DNA of 64,000 bases from assembly GCA_009775195.1 (NCBI GenBank), contig VSPF01000001.1, forward strand, positions 1 through 64,000. The letters run 5' to 3'. This document shows, in pieces, positions 42,406 to 50,811 of this stretch. The notes beneath the pieces were generated by a model that was not told the origin of the DNA, did no database searches, and was given only the letters and a program-made list of their open reading frames with translations. The DNA is from Muribaculaceae bacterium (lineage in GTDB: Bacteria > Bacteroidota > Bacteroidia > Bacteroidales > Muribaculaceae). Positions within the stretch are counted from its first letter, which is position 1, and each line of letters begins with the position of its first letter. Position numbers and translations under genes: made by a program.

Positions 42406-42929
42406 TTTCCATAAGCGCGTTTGTCGGCAGCCGGCCACGTGCCCTGCGTCTTCATTACTTCCTCTATAAGCTCGCGGGCCACGCCGCAACCGCCGTTGAC
42501 GGTCGATATAAACCGAGCCACGGCCTTCACATCCGGGTCGGCATCGCGTGGGGCCACGGGGAGACCCACATGCACCATGGGAAGGATATCGGGTATGTCG
42601 TCGCCGCAATATGCTACCTGTTCGGGCGAGAGGCCGTTCTCCTCCATCCACGAGCATAATACCGGCAACTTCTCGATATGGCCAAGGTATATATCGTTGA
42701 AGCCGATGAGTTCGAAGCGCTTGCGCACCGGCTCGGTATCGGCTCCGGAAATGATAGCAAGTTTTAGACCGTGGCGCAGGGCCTGCACCATGGCATAGCC
42801 GTCCTTGATATTTGCCATGCGGCGCGGATTACCGTCACTGTCGATTGGCACCGTGGCCGGCGACAGCACACCGTCGACATCAAAGGCGATACCCTTGATT
42901 TTTTTCAGGTCATAGTCTATCTTGCTCAT
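42402..42929 (-). CDS. kdsC: KdsC-type HAD phosphatase (KDO 8-phosphate phosphatase)
   Basis: 175 residues, a capless C0-type HAD. The nucleophile motif is GIAFDVDGVLSP, motif II is AIISGADTEPV, and the GDDIPDILPMVHVGLPVAPRDA segment carries the metal-binding Asp residues. KdsC makes KDO for the LPS core. Starts and stops overlap by 4 nt with both neighbours. Confidence 0.88.
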   Translation of the reverse strand: MSKIDYDLKKIKGIAFDVDGVLSPATVPIDSDGNPRRMANIKDGYAMVQALRHGLKLAIISGADTEPVRKRFELIGFNDIYLGHIEKLPVLCSWMEENGLSPEQVAYCGDDIPDILPMVHVGLPVAPRDADPDVKAVARFISTVNGGCGVARELIEEVMKTQGTWPAADKRAYGK

Positions 42930-43705
42930 TTCAGTGTTACGTTTTGAGATTTTACAATATATTGCGATAAGAGTTCGTAAACACGGCGTTTGTCGTCGGG
43001 CAGCGCATGTGCATGCTTTGCCATCACGGCCTTGTCGCCACGCATGGCCGGCCCGGTCTGGGCCGCATGTGGCCCGGCTATAAAGGCTTTTGCGACCGTC
43101 GCCTCGACAAGCGGACGCACCGTGGCAAGCGGATAGTCGGCCTCGCCGAGTATGTCGTGAACCATCTCGAGGAGTATGTTGACAAAGTTCGACGAAAAAA
43201 CACCTGCTATATGCAGCACCTGTCGCTGCGACGCATCGGCATGATGCACGGTATCGGAAATGACGTTAGCTACCGAGTCGACCACGGCAAGGTCGGCGGC
43301 AACGGAAGCCTCGGTAAAAAAAGGCACCGTGTGCATGTCGACATACACATCGCGCGAGAAAGTCTGCAAAGGATACAGCACGCCGGTACGCGGACTTATG
43401 ACTGCAAGCACCTCTTTGGGCACCGTCCCCGAGGTATGAAGCACTAAGGGCTCAGACTCGAGATGGCCAATAGCCCCGGCAACGGCAGGCAGGGCATGGT
43501 CAGCCACGCTTATTATGACCAAGTCGGGGTCATAACCGCGCAGGGCGGCATAGTCGCCATAACCGTCTATATTGTTTTTATGTGCAAGCTCGGCAGCTCG
43601 CCCGGAGTCGCGGCTTATAATAGCACAAATACGGCCGCCGAGGGCTTCGGCAAGATGCGACGCAACATTGCCCGTGCCGACAAGCACTATCCGGCTGGGT
43701 ATCAT
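42926..43705 (-). CDS. Rossmann-like protein with DUF2520 domain
   Basis: Start set at MIPSRIVLVGTGNVASHLAEALG, 259 residues. The N-terminal NAD(P)-type Rossmann domain (GTGNVA loop, IISVADHAL) is like that of pyrroline-5-carboxylate and hydroxy-acid dehydrogenases. The C-terminal helical domain (about 130-255: VLHIAGVFSSNFVNILLEM...RPLVEATVAKAF...QTGPAMRGD) is DUF2520. The substrate is unknown. It overlaps the nitroreductase and kdsC genes by 4 nt each. Confidence 0.82.
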   Translation of the reverse strand: MIPSRIVLVGTGNVASHLAEALGGRICAIISRDSGRAAELAHKNNIDGYGDYAALRGYDPDLVIISVADHALPAVAGAIGHLESEPLVLHTSGTVPKEVLAVISPRTGVLYPLQTFSRDVYVDMHTVPFFTEASVAADLAVVDSVANVISDTVHHADASQRQVLHIAGVFSSNFVNILLEMVHDILGEADYPLATVRPLVEATVAKAFIAGPHAAQTGPAMRGDKAVMAKHAHALPDDKRRVYELLSQYIVKSQNVTLK

Positions 43706-44238
43706 AGCTCGTTGCGCCAGGCACCGATATGCACCTTCTCCCACTTAAGTTTTGCAGGGTCGACAGGCTTGCGAGTCTCGGCAGAATAGCCGAATGTCAT
43801 CACGCACTCTACACATATATGCTCCGGAATACCGAGGAGTTCGCGGACAACTTCCTCCGACGGCGTTCCGTCGGCAGCCTGGCGACCGCGCACCTGCACC
43901 CAGCACGAGCCTATGCCGAGGTCGGCGGCCTGGATATGCATCATTATAGCGGCGACGGTGGCATCTTCGATATAAGCCTCGCTCTGCGTCGGGTCGCTGG
44001 TAACGACTACTGCCAGGCGGCAATCCTTAATCGAGGCGGCGTACGAAGGTTTGAGGTCGCTCAGCCGGGTAAGCATATCGCGGTCTTCGACCACGACAAA
44101 CTGCCACGAACGGGCACTTTTAGACGAGGGTGCCAACAGTCCGGCCTCAAGTATAGTCTTGACATCGTCGGCCGGGAGGGGCTGGTCGGTATAGCGTCGT
44201 ATGCTGTGACGCTCGAGAAATAACTCGTGTACGGTCAT
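43702..44238 (-). CDS. Nitroreductase family protein
   Basis: 178 residues with the FMN-binding HSIRRYTDQPLP start, APSSKSARSWQFVVVED and DLGIGSCWVQVRGR segments. This is a compact flavin oxidoreductase whose substrate cannot be read from sequence. C-terminal residues (MTFGYSAETRKPVDPAKLKWEKVHIGAW) are typical of the YdjA-like subgroup in Bacteroidales. It lies 20 nt downstream of nhaA and overlaps the Rossmann gene by 4 nt. Confidence 0.88.
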   Translation of the reverse strand: MTVHELFLERHSIRRYTDQPLPADDVKTILEAGLLAPSSKSARSWQFVVVEDRDMLTRLSDLKPSYAASIKDCRLAVVVTSDPTQSEAYIEDATVAAIMMHIQAADLGIGSCWVQVRGRQAADGTPSEEVVRELLGIPEHICVECVMTFGYSAETRKPVDPAKLKWEKVHIGAWRNEL

Positions 44239-44258
44239 ATTATTTGGGGGTTAAAGGT

Positions 44259-45692
44259 TTAATCTTCAGCAGCATCCGGGGCAATGCCTTTGGGAAGGGC
44301 CATATGCAGCCATAGGAACGCTATGACTCCCGACAGCAACGAGCCGCATACGATGCCGAGCTTGGCATGTGCCAGCAAGTCGGCCTGATGCGGTATAGAG
44401 GCATCGAACGACAGCGTGGCAATGAATAGCGACACAGTGAAACCAATGCCGCCAAGCATCGATATGGCCGACATCATGCGCCAGTCGGAGTGTGCCGGCA
44501 TAGGTGCAAGACCGAGTTTGACGCAAAGCCACGAAAAACTCAATATGCCCACAAACTTGCCTATCACCAGGCCGCAGATTACCGCCAGGGAGATACTCTC
44601 GAAGATTGTGACAGGGTCCATGTCGAGCAAGAAGATGCCGGCATTAGCGAAAGCGAAGAGGGGTATTATAAAGTAGTTAACAATGGGGTGAAGGCTATCC
44701 TCGAGGTCTTGAAGCGGCGATATTACCTTGTCGGATGCCGACTCGACTTCCTTTAGCCAGTTCATCTGCTCCTTGTCGAGAATCGAACGGCGCACAAGGT
44801 CCTGCGGCTCGTCGTCGCTGAAGTGCGCGATTGACTTACGGATAATCTTGATATATTTCATCGGGGCGAAGACCGGAGTCGCAGGCACGCAGAATGCCAC
44901 CAATACGCCGGCGATGGTTGGATGTATGCCCGAATTAAGGAACAAGAACCATATAACGCCACCGATAAGGAGGTAAAAAATCTTGCTCTTAATCCGCAGT
45001 GCCGACCCAAGCAGCAACACACCTAATAGTATGGCCGCATAACCGAGCAGGGCCAGCTCGATATGCGTGGAATAGAAAATCGCTATAACAATGATACCGC
45101 CGATATCGTCGACAACGGCAAGCGTGGTAAGGAATATCTTGAGCGACAGGGGCACACGCTTGCCGAGCATGGCCAGCACACCGAGAGAAAACGCGATATC
45201 GGTCGCCATAGGTATGGCCGCACCACCGGAATAGTCGGTGCCACGGCTCATAAAATAGAAGATAACTACGGGCACAATCATGCCGCCGAAAGCACCCACG
45301 ATGGGCAACAGGGCCTGTCGGAACGACGACAACTCGCCCACGAGCACCTCGCGTTTGATTTCGAGTCCAATCGAGAAAAAGAAGATTGCCATCAGGGCAT
45401 CGTTGATAAACGCCAGCAGCGTCATCGGTTCGCCCGAGTGGCTGAACACGTTGAAATCGCCAAGTTGCAGGCGCACTTCCTGGTGCCAGAAATCAAAGTA
45501 GTAATCGTTGATGCCCGGAATATTGGCAACTATCAGTGCCAGGACAGTAGCTACAATCAGTATATTGCCGCCACTGGCATGTCGCCTGAGCGCCTGCCTG
45601 GCCGAGAAAAAAATGCCCTTGTCGAATACCGATTTTTCCTCAGTATCCCACGTAGGCCGCGACTTATGTCTAAGCGATGAATTATCTGTCAT
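44259..45692 (-). CDS. nhaA: Na+/H+ antiporter NhaA
   Basis: An inner-membrane electrogenic antiporter that exports Na+. 477 residues, longer than the E. coli protein owing to a cytoplasmic N-terminus of about 40 residues and a charged insert near 290-330. The twin aspartates of the ion site are in LAVVDDIGGI. MATDIAFSLGVLAMLG and FFFSIGLEIKREVLVGEL are also family signatures. About 11-12 membrane segments. It is the first gene of the minus-strand run that continues to maf. Confidence 0.94.
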   Translation of the reverse strand: MTDNSSLRHKSRPTWDTEEKSVFDKGIFFSARQALRRHASGGNILIVATVLALIVANIPGINDYYFDFWHQEVRLQLGDFNVFSHSGEPMTLLAFINDALMAIFFFSIGLEIKREVLVGELSSFRQALLPIVGAFGGMIVPVVIFYFMSRGTDYSGGAAIPMATDIAFSLGVLAMLGKRVPLSLKIFLTTLAVVDDIGGIIVIAIFYSTHIELALLGYAAILLGVLLLGSALRIKSKIFYLLIGGVIWFLFLNSGIHPTIAGVLVAFCVPATPVFAPMKYIKIIRKSIAHFSDDEPQDLVRRSILDKEQMNWLKEVESASDKVISPLQDLEDSLHPIVNYFIIPLFAFANAGIFLLDMDPVTIFESISLAVICGLVIGKFVGILSFSWLCVKLGLAPMPAHSDWRMMSAISMLGGIGFTVSLFIATLSFDASIPHQADLLAHAKLGIVCGSLLSGVIAFLWLHMALPKGIAPDAAED

Positions 45693-45733
45693 GTAATTGA
45701 GTTTTCCTTAAAACAAACCTGCCACAATTAAAG

Positions 45734-45755
45734 TTTGCAGCCTCGTGGCTGCAAA
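45734..45755 (-). terminator. Hairpin after the TPR gene
   Basis: A perfect 9-bp stem TTTGCAGCC/GGCTGCAAA with a 4-nt loop, 6 nt after the stop of the TPR gene on the minus strand, then CTTTAATT. Confidence 0.6.
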
Positions 45756-45760
45756 ACATT

Positions 45761-47227
45761 TTACAATTTACTGTAACCGAGCATGTCGAAGTACTCCCAG
45801 TAGAGTTTGTCGTCGACGTGGTCTTTGTCGATTTTTGAGGCGAGGGTGAGGAATGTGCGCTGGGCCATGCGCAGCGGCAGGGGCACATCGGCCATAGTCT
45901 GTTCGATTATAGGGCGGACACGGGCCACATATTCGGCCGCCTTGTCGTAATTGCCGGTCTTGAGGAGCGACACAGTATAGACAAATGCCATCGAGGCACC
46001 TTTGAGAGGCGTCTGCAAGAGGCTGTCGAGTATATCGGTATGCGAACCGAGACTCACCACCTCGCCATATTTACCGAGCGCAAACAGCGACTCCATCCAA
46101 ATCGAGTAATACGGCTCGAATGGCACCTCATTTTTAGCTATGGCGCTCACCAAGGCATCGACAGCGGCATGGGCACCGCGCATATTGAGTGTCGAGGCAA
46201 GGCTCTCACAATCGAGCTCGGCGATTTCTTCGTTCGCGGCCTCCTCGAAAAAGCGTTTGAGATATGGCTTGCTACCGGCGCTGTTGCACATTAGCAACTG
46301 CCTTATGGCGCGCGCCGTAGCCGGCTTGCGGTCGAGGTATGCCTTTATTTCCCTTATGGCACCGTTCATATTGCCCAACTGTACGAGCATGGCGCAGTAG
46401 GCATCAGTATAATCAAAGTCGTCGGGGTGCTGGTCTTTTATGCGCTTGAGGGTTGCAGCCATGTCGCTGAGGAGATATGGCGCCGAGGTGTACACGGCGT
46501 CGGCCAGGCCGAGCATGGCTACGGGGTCGTCGGCGGCAAGGGCCTTGGCCGAGTCGTAGGTCGTGCGGGCATCGTCGCGACGGTCGAGACGGGCCTGACC
46601 ACGGAACAGCATTATCCAGTAATGGGTCGTGAACGGCTCGAGCTCAATCAGCTGGTCGGCAACACGGACGAGGGTCTCGTTGTCGTAGTTATTGTCAGCC
46701 TCGCGCGCAACCTCGTAGAGCAACGCGGGCTTGAAAGGCACCTTGGCGGCTATTTCGTCGAGGTGTGCAACCAGCCATGAGTATTGCCCCAGGTCTATGG
46801 CAAGGTCGACAAAACGTATGATTTCTTCGTCGCCAAAGGTCTCGTACTGGTGCAAAATATATTCGAGCGAAGCCTCGGGGTCGTCGGCCGGCGATGTCTC
46901 CATACGCGCGATGTCGAAAAGCAACGACGACTCGTCGGGATTGTCGGCCAGATACTTGGCTGCAGCCTCGGTGCGCTGGTCGGTGTCGTCGTCGGAAGTG
47001 TCAAGATAGAATAGCAGACGACGCTCGTTGAGGCCGTGGCTCTCGGGGTAGAGCCGCGCACCGCAAAGCAGGGTTTCAAGCTGCACATAGTCGTCCTGAA
47101 GGTCGCCGGCATAGTCGAAGAGGTCGACCAACTCGTCCTCGTCGAAATAGCGTTGCGACACAGGCTGCGACAGCGATGCCTTGAAACGTTCGTATAATTC
47201 TTGTCTCGGATTTCTTTCTTCGTCCAT
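45761..47227 (-). CDS. Tetratricopeptide-like helical repeat protein
   Basis: 488 residues, acidic, with no signal peptide or membrane segment. It is built of helix pairs resembling divergent TPRs (for example YWIMLFRGQARLDRRDDARTTYDSAKAL, DPVAMLGLADAVY, YTDAYCAMLVQLGNMNGAIREIKAYL and VYTVSLLKTGNYDKAAEYVARV). Such proteins are protein-binding scaffolds; the partner is unknown. It is flanked by glnS upstream and nhaA downstream, with terminators on both sides, so it is probably monocistronic. Confidence 0.75.
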   Translation of the reverse strand: MDEERNPRQELYERFKASLSQPVSQRYFDEDELVDLFDYAGDLQDDYVQLETLLCGARLYPESHGLNERRLLFYLDTSDDDTDQRTEAAAKYLADNPDESSLLFDIARMETSPADDPEASLEYILHQYETFGDEEIIRFVDLAIDLGQYSWLVAHLDEIAAKVPFKPALLYEVAREADNNYDNETLVRVADQLIELEPFTTHYWIMLFRGQARLDRRDDARTTYDSAKALAADDPVAMLGLADAVYTSAPYLLSDMAATLKRIKDQHPDDFDYTDAYCAMLVQLGNMNGAIREIKAYLDRKPATARAIRQLLMCNSAGSKPYLKRFFEEAANEEIAELDCESLASTLNMRGAHAAVDALVSAIAKNEVPFEPYYSIWMESLFALGKYGEVVSLGSHTDILDSLLQTPLKGASMAFVYTVSLLKTGNYDKAAEYVARVRPIIEQTMADVPLPLRMAQRTFLTLASKIDKDHVDDKLYWEYFDMLGYSKL

Positions 47228-47252
47228 CGGGCAAAAGAGAATTGAAGTTTAT

Positions 47253-47297
47253 AAGTTTGTGAGTTTATAAATCGTTAACTTATAAACTCACAAACTT
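47253..47297 (-). terminator. Perfect 18-bp inverted repeat between glnS and the TPR gene
   Basis: Arms AAGTTTGTGAGTTTATAA (47253-47270) and its exact complement (47280-47297) with a 9-nt loop, 13 nt after the glnS stop. It is AT-rich with no clean U-tract, so it may be a terminator or a processing hairpin. Confidence 0.55.
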
Positions 47298-47310
47298 AAG
47301 AAAGATAATA

Positions 47311-49023
47311 TCACGCTTTCTTCTGCACCTTCTCCCAGGTGTCTTTGAGGGCGATGGTGCGGTTGAAAACGGGGTGTTCGGGAGTCGAGTCGTAGTCGGG
47401 TGTGAAGTAGCCGATGCGCTGGAACTGGAATTTCTTGCCACGCCCGGCGTTCTCGAAGATAAAGGGTTCGAGCTTGGCGTGCTCTACGACGACGAGCGAC
47501 TCGGGGTTGAGCATCTCACGGAAATCGCGGTCGGGCTCGGCGGCAGGGTTCTCAACGTCGAAAAGACGGTCGTAGAGACGCACCTCGGCATCGATGGCAT
47601 GTGCTGCCGACACCCAGTGGAGGGTACCCTTGACCTTGCGCGATGCACCGGGCATACCGCTGCGACTCTCGGGGTCGTAGGTGCAGTGTATGGCGGTGAT
47701 ATTGCCGTCGGCATCACGCTCTACGTTGTCGGTGCCCTTGATGATATATGCACCCTTGAGGCGTACTTCCTGCCCCGGGGCGAGGCGGAAGAACTTCTTG
47801 GGAGGATTTTCCATGAAGTCCTCACGCTCGATATAGAGCTCGCGCGAGAAGGGCATCTCGTGCACGCCGCTACCCTCTTCTTCGGGATTGTTCTCCATCG
47901 TCACGGTCTCAACCTGGCCTTCGGGATAGTTGTCGATGATGAGCTTGACGGGGTTGATAACGGCCATCACACGTGTGGCTTTGCGGTTGAGGTCGTCGCG
48001 CACGGCGTGTTCGAGCAGGCTCACACTGTTTAGTGCCTCATATTTGGTATAGCCGATAGTGTTGATGAAGTTGCGGATAGACTCTGGCGTATAACCGCGA
48101 CGGCGCATACCCGAGATGGTCGGCATACGAGGGTCATCCCAGCCTGCAACAAGACCTTCCTTGACAAGCTGTAGCAGCTTGCGCTTGCTCATCACCGTAT
48201 AGGTGAGGTTGAGGCGATTGAACTCTATCTGACGTGGGCAGTAGGTATCGTCGGCAAGCTCTTTTACGAAATATTCGTAGAGCGGACGGTGAGGCACGAA
48301 CTCGAGGGTACAGATTGAGTGTGTCACGCCCTCGAAGTAGTCGCTCTGCCCGTGGGCAAAGTCGTACATGGGGTAGACTTTCCACTTTGTGCCTGTGCGG
48401 TGGTGGGGAGTCTTGATTATGCGGTACATAATCGGGTCGCGGAAGTGCATGTTGGGCGACGCCATGTCGATTTTGGCGCGCAGCACACGCGAACCCTCGT
48501 CGAACTCGCCCTCGTTCATGCGGAGGAAGAGGTCGAGGTTTTCTTCGGGTGTGCGGCTGCGGTAGGGGCTGTTCTGGCCAGGTTCGGTGGGTGTGCCTTT
48601 CTGAGCTGCTATTTGTTCGCTTGTCTGGTCGTCGACGTATGCCTTACCCTCTTTGATGAGGCGCACGGCGAGGTCGAAAAGCTGTGGGAAATAGTCGGAA
48701 GCATAGTATTCGCGGTCGCCCCAGTCAAAGCCGAGCCAGTGTATGTCCTCGCGTATAGAGTCGACATACTCCACGTCCTCTTTAACAGGGTTGGTATCAT
48801 CGAAACGAAGGTTGCATGTGCCGCCAAATTTCTCGGCGACACCGAAGTCCATACAGATGGCCTTGGCATGGCCTATATGGAGATAGCCGTTGGGCTCAGG
48901 CGGAAAGCGTGTATTGAGCCGTCCGCCATTCTTACCGGCGCGCAGGTCATTGTAAACCTCTTCTTCCACAAAGCTCAGGCCCTGTGGTTTCTCATTTTCG
49001 AGGGTTGCGTTTTCTTCTGACAT
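47311..49023 (-). CDS. glnS: Glutamine-tRNA ligase
   Basis: Class I aminoacyl-tRNA synthetase charging tRNA-Gln. 570 residues. HIGH box in GYLHIGHAKAICMDFG, KMSKS-type box VMSKRKL, then the GlnRS-specific WDDPRMPTISGMRRRGYTPESI and the C-terminal beta-barrel anticodon domain (FFRLAPGQEVRLKGAYIIK). Having GlnRS means the cell does not depend solely on the transamidation route for Gln-tRNA. Confidence 0.96.
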   Translation of the reverse strand: MSEENATLENEKPQGLSFVEEEVYNDLRAGKNGGRLNTRFPPEPNGYLHIGHAKAICMDFGVAEKFGGTCNLRFDDTNPVKEDVEYVDSIREDIHWLGFDWGDREYYASDYFPQLFDLAVRLIKEGKAYVDDQTSEQIAAQKGTPTEPGQNSPYRSRTPEENLDLFLRMNEGEFDEGSRVLRAKIDMASPNMHFRDPIMYRIIKTPHHRTGTKWKVYPMYDFAHGQSDYFEGVTHSICTLEFVPHRPLYEYFVKELADDTYCPRQIEFNRLNLTYTVMSKRKLLQLVKEGLVAGWDDPRMPTISGMRRRGYTPESIRNFINTIGYTKYEALNSVSLLEHAVRDDLNRKATRVMAVINPVKLIIDNYPEGQVETVTMENNPEEEGSGVHEMPFSRELYIEREDFMENPPKKFFRLAPGQEVRLKGAYIIKGTDNVERDADGNITAIHCTYDPESRSGMPGASRKVKGTLHWVSAAHAIDAEVRLYDRLFDVENPAAEPDRDFREMLNPESLVVVEHAKLEPFIFENAGRGKKFQFQRIGYFTPDYDSTPEHPVFNRTIALKDTWEKVQKKA

Positions 49024-49061
49024 ATTATGTGATTTGTTGGATTATCTATTTTAATTTACGG

Positions 49062-49979
49062 CTACAAATCTGACGCATCGAGGCGCTTGCGGTAGAACAC
49101 GAAGTCGCGGCCCAGGTATTTCTCGCGCACGACGGGGTTTTCGGCCAGTTCCTCGCTGGTGCCCTGGAAGAGGATGCGTCCCTCGAATAGCAGGTAGGCG
49201 CGGTCGGTGATGCGCAGTGTCTCCTGGGCGTTGTGGTCGGTGATAAGTATGCCTATATTCTTGTCTTTGAGCTTATAGACGATTGACTGGATGTCCTCTA
49301 CGGCGATGGGGTCAACTCCGGCGAATGGCTCGTCGAGCATGATGAATTTAGGATTGATGGCAAGACAACGGGCTATCTCGGTGCGGCGGCGTTCGCCGCC
49401 CGACAACTGGTCGCCGAGGTTCTTGCGCACCTTTTGCAGGCGGAACTCCTCAATCAGGCTCTCGAGCTTGTCGCGCTGCTCTTCCTTTGTCATGTGAGTC
49501 ATCTGGAGCACCGAGCGGATATTGTCCTCGACACTCATCTTGCGGAATACCGACGCCTCCTGGGCAAGGTAGCCGATGCCGTTCTGCGCACGTTTGTAGA
49601 CGGGGAACTTAGTGATATTAAGGTCATTGAGAAATATCTGTCCCTCGTTTGGCTCGATAAGGCCCACGGTCATGTAGAAAGTCGTAGTCTTACCGGCGCC
49701 GTTAGGGCCGAGCAGCCCTACAATCTCGCCCTGGGTCACGTCGATTGACACGTGGTTTGCCACCGTGCGCTTGCCATATTTCTTGACCAGGTTGTCGGTG
49801 CGCAGCACCATCTTGTCGTCGCTTCGCGAGGTATCCCCGGCCACCACTTCTTCTTCGACCACGACCTCGATATCGGGCGCAGGCTGCTCGTCGGGGCGGC
49901 GGTCGGTCAGTGGTGCGAAAGGTGCAGGCACATCCTGCTGTGTCTCGTCGCTGTTACGGTGTCGCCAACTGATACCCAT
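49062..49979 (-). CDS. lptB: LPS export ABC transporter ATPase LptB, with N-terminal extension
   Basis: The 250-residue C-terminal part is a complete LptB: Walker [22 protein letters not shown]-loop [13 protein letters not shown], signature [13 protein letters not shown], Walker [15 protein letters not shown]-loop [21 protein letters not shown]. It drives LPS from the inner membrane through the Lpt bridge. About 56 residues precede it, rich in Pro, Asp and Glu; an internal start at [15 protein letters not shown] would give the standard length. udk lies 3 nt upstream. Confidence 0.93.
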   Translation of the reverse strand: MGISWRHRNSDETQQDVPAPFAPLTDRRPDEQPAPDIEVVVEEEVVAGDTSRSDDKMVLRTDNLVKKYGKRTVANHVSIDVTQGEIVGLLGPNGAGKTTTFYMTVGLIEPNEGQIFLNDLNITKFPVYKRAQNGIGYLAQEASVFRKMSVEDNIRSVLQMTHMTKEEQRDKLESLIEEFRLQKVRKNLGDQLSGGERRRTEIARCLAINPKFIMLDEPFAGVDPIAVEDIQSIVYKLKDKNIGILITDHNAQETLRITDRAYLLFEGRILFQGTSEELAENPVVREKYLGRDFVFYRKRLDASDL

Positions 49980-49982
49980 ATC

Positions 49983-50630
49983 TTATAGAGCGGCAGGGGT
50001 TACGCCGCGCATCACCGTGCCTCGGTGGAGGCGGCTTTCGATATAGTCTGTAAGGAGGTTGATAGCCACGGTGTTGCTGCCGCCCTGTGGAACAATCAGG
50101 TCGGCATAGCGCTTCGACGGCTCGATATACTGGCAGTGCATGGGCTTGAGAACGTCCTGATAGCGGTTGATTACTATTTCGGGAGTACGGCCTCGCTCTA
50201 TGCAGTCGCGTGCGATGACGCGAATCAGGCGGTCGTCGGGGTCGGCATCGACAAAGACCTTGATGTCGAGCATATTGCGCAATGTGGGGTCGGTCAAGAC
50301 CAAGATGCCCTCGACAATTACCACATCGGCAGGTTTGACCTCTACGGTCTCGGGTTGGCGAGTGCACGTGAGGTAGGAATAGGTGGGCATCTGTATGGTA
50401 TGCCCTTCCTTTAGCTGCTTGAGGTGTTCGACAAGAAGCGACCACTCGATGGCTGCCGGTTCGTCAAAGTTGATTTTAGAGCGTTCTTCGGGCGGTATGT
50501 GACTCGAGTCCTTGTAATAAGAGTCCTGTGGCATCACAGCAACCTCTCCGGCTGGCAGACTGTTTATAATCTTGTTTACCACCGTAGTTTTTCCCGAGCC
50601 GGTACCACCGGCAATACCTATAATCAACAT
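49983..50630 (-). CDS. udk: Uridine kinase
   Basis: Phosphorylates uridine and cytidine in pyrimidine salvage. 215 residues. P-loop GIAGGTGSGKTTVVNKI at the N-terminus, then MPQDSYYKD, NFDEPAAIEW, VEGILVL and the RVIARDCIERGRTPE lid segment. It is cotranscribed with lptB (3-nt gap). TA-rich sequence upstream contains a TATTTTTG -7-like box at 50695-50688 with no matching -33. Confidence 0.95.
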   Translation of the reverse strand: MLIIGIAGGTGSGKTTVVNKIINSLPAGEVAVMPQDSYYKDSSHIPPEERSKINFDEPAAIEWSLLVEHLKQLKEGHTIQMPTYSYLTCTRQPETVEVKPADVVIVEGILVLTDPTLRNMLDIKVFVDADPDDRLIRVIARDCIERGRTPEIVINRYQDVLKPMHCQYIEPSKRYADLIVPQGGSNTVAINLLTDYIESRLHRGTVMRGVTPAAL

Positions 50631-50754
50631 ATACGTTTAGTTAAAGCATTTCTAAACTGCGAAATTACAAAAAAATGCCCACACGTGCAAAAATAAAATT
50701 TGACTCGTCGATGAATTGCGAAATTATGCAAAGCAACCGTAAACCAATATTTTT

Positions 50755-50785
50755 TTTGCTTATTACATATTTTATTGTAAATTTG
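50755..50785 (+). promoter_or_regulatory. Promoter of the CHAT-like lipoprotein (TTTG-N19-TAAATTTG)
   Basis: -33 TTTG at 50755-50758 and -7 TAAATTTG at 50778-50785, 19 nt apart. The predicted start near 50792 leaves only about 20 nt before the ATG at 50812. Confidence 0.75.
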
Positions 50786-50811
50786 CGAGTAAGAACCAAT
50801 ACCATACAACT

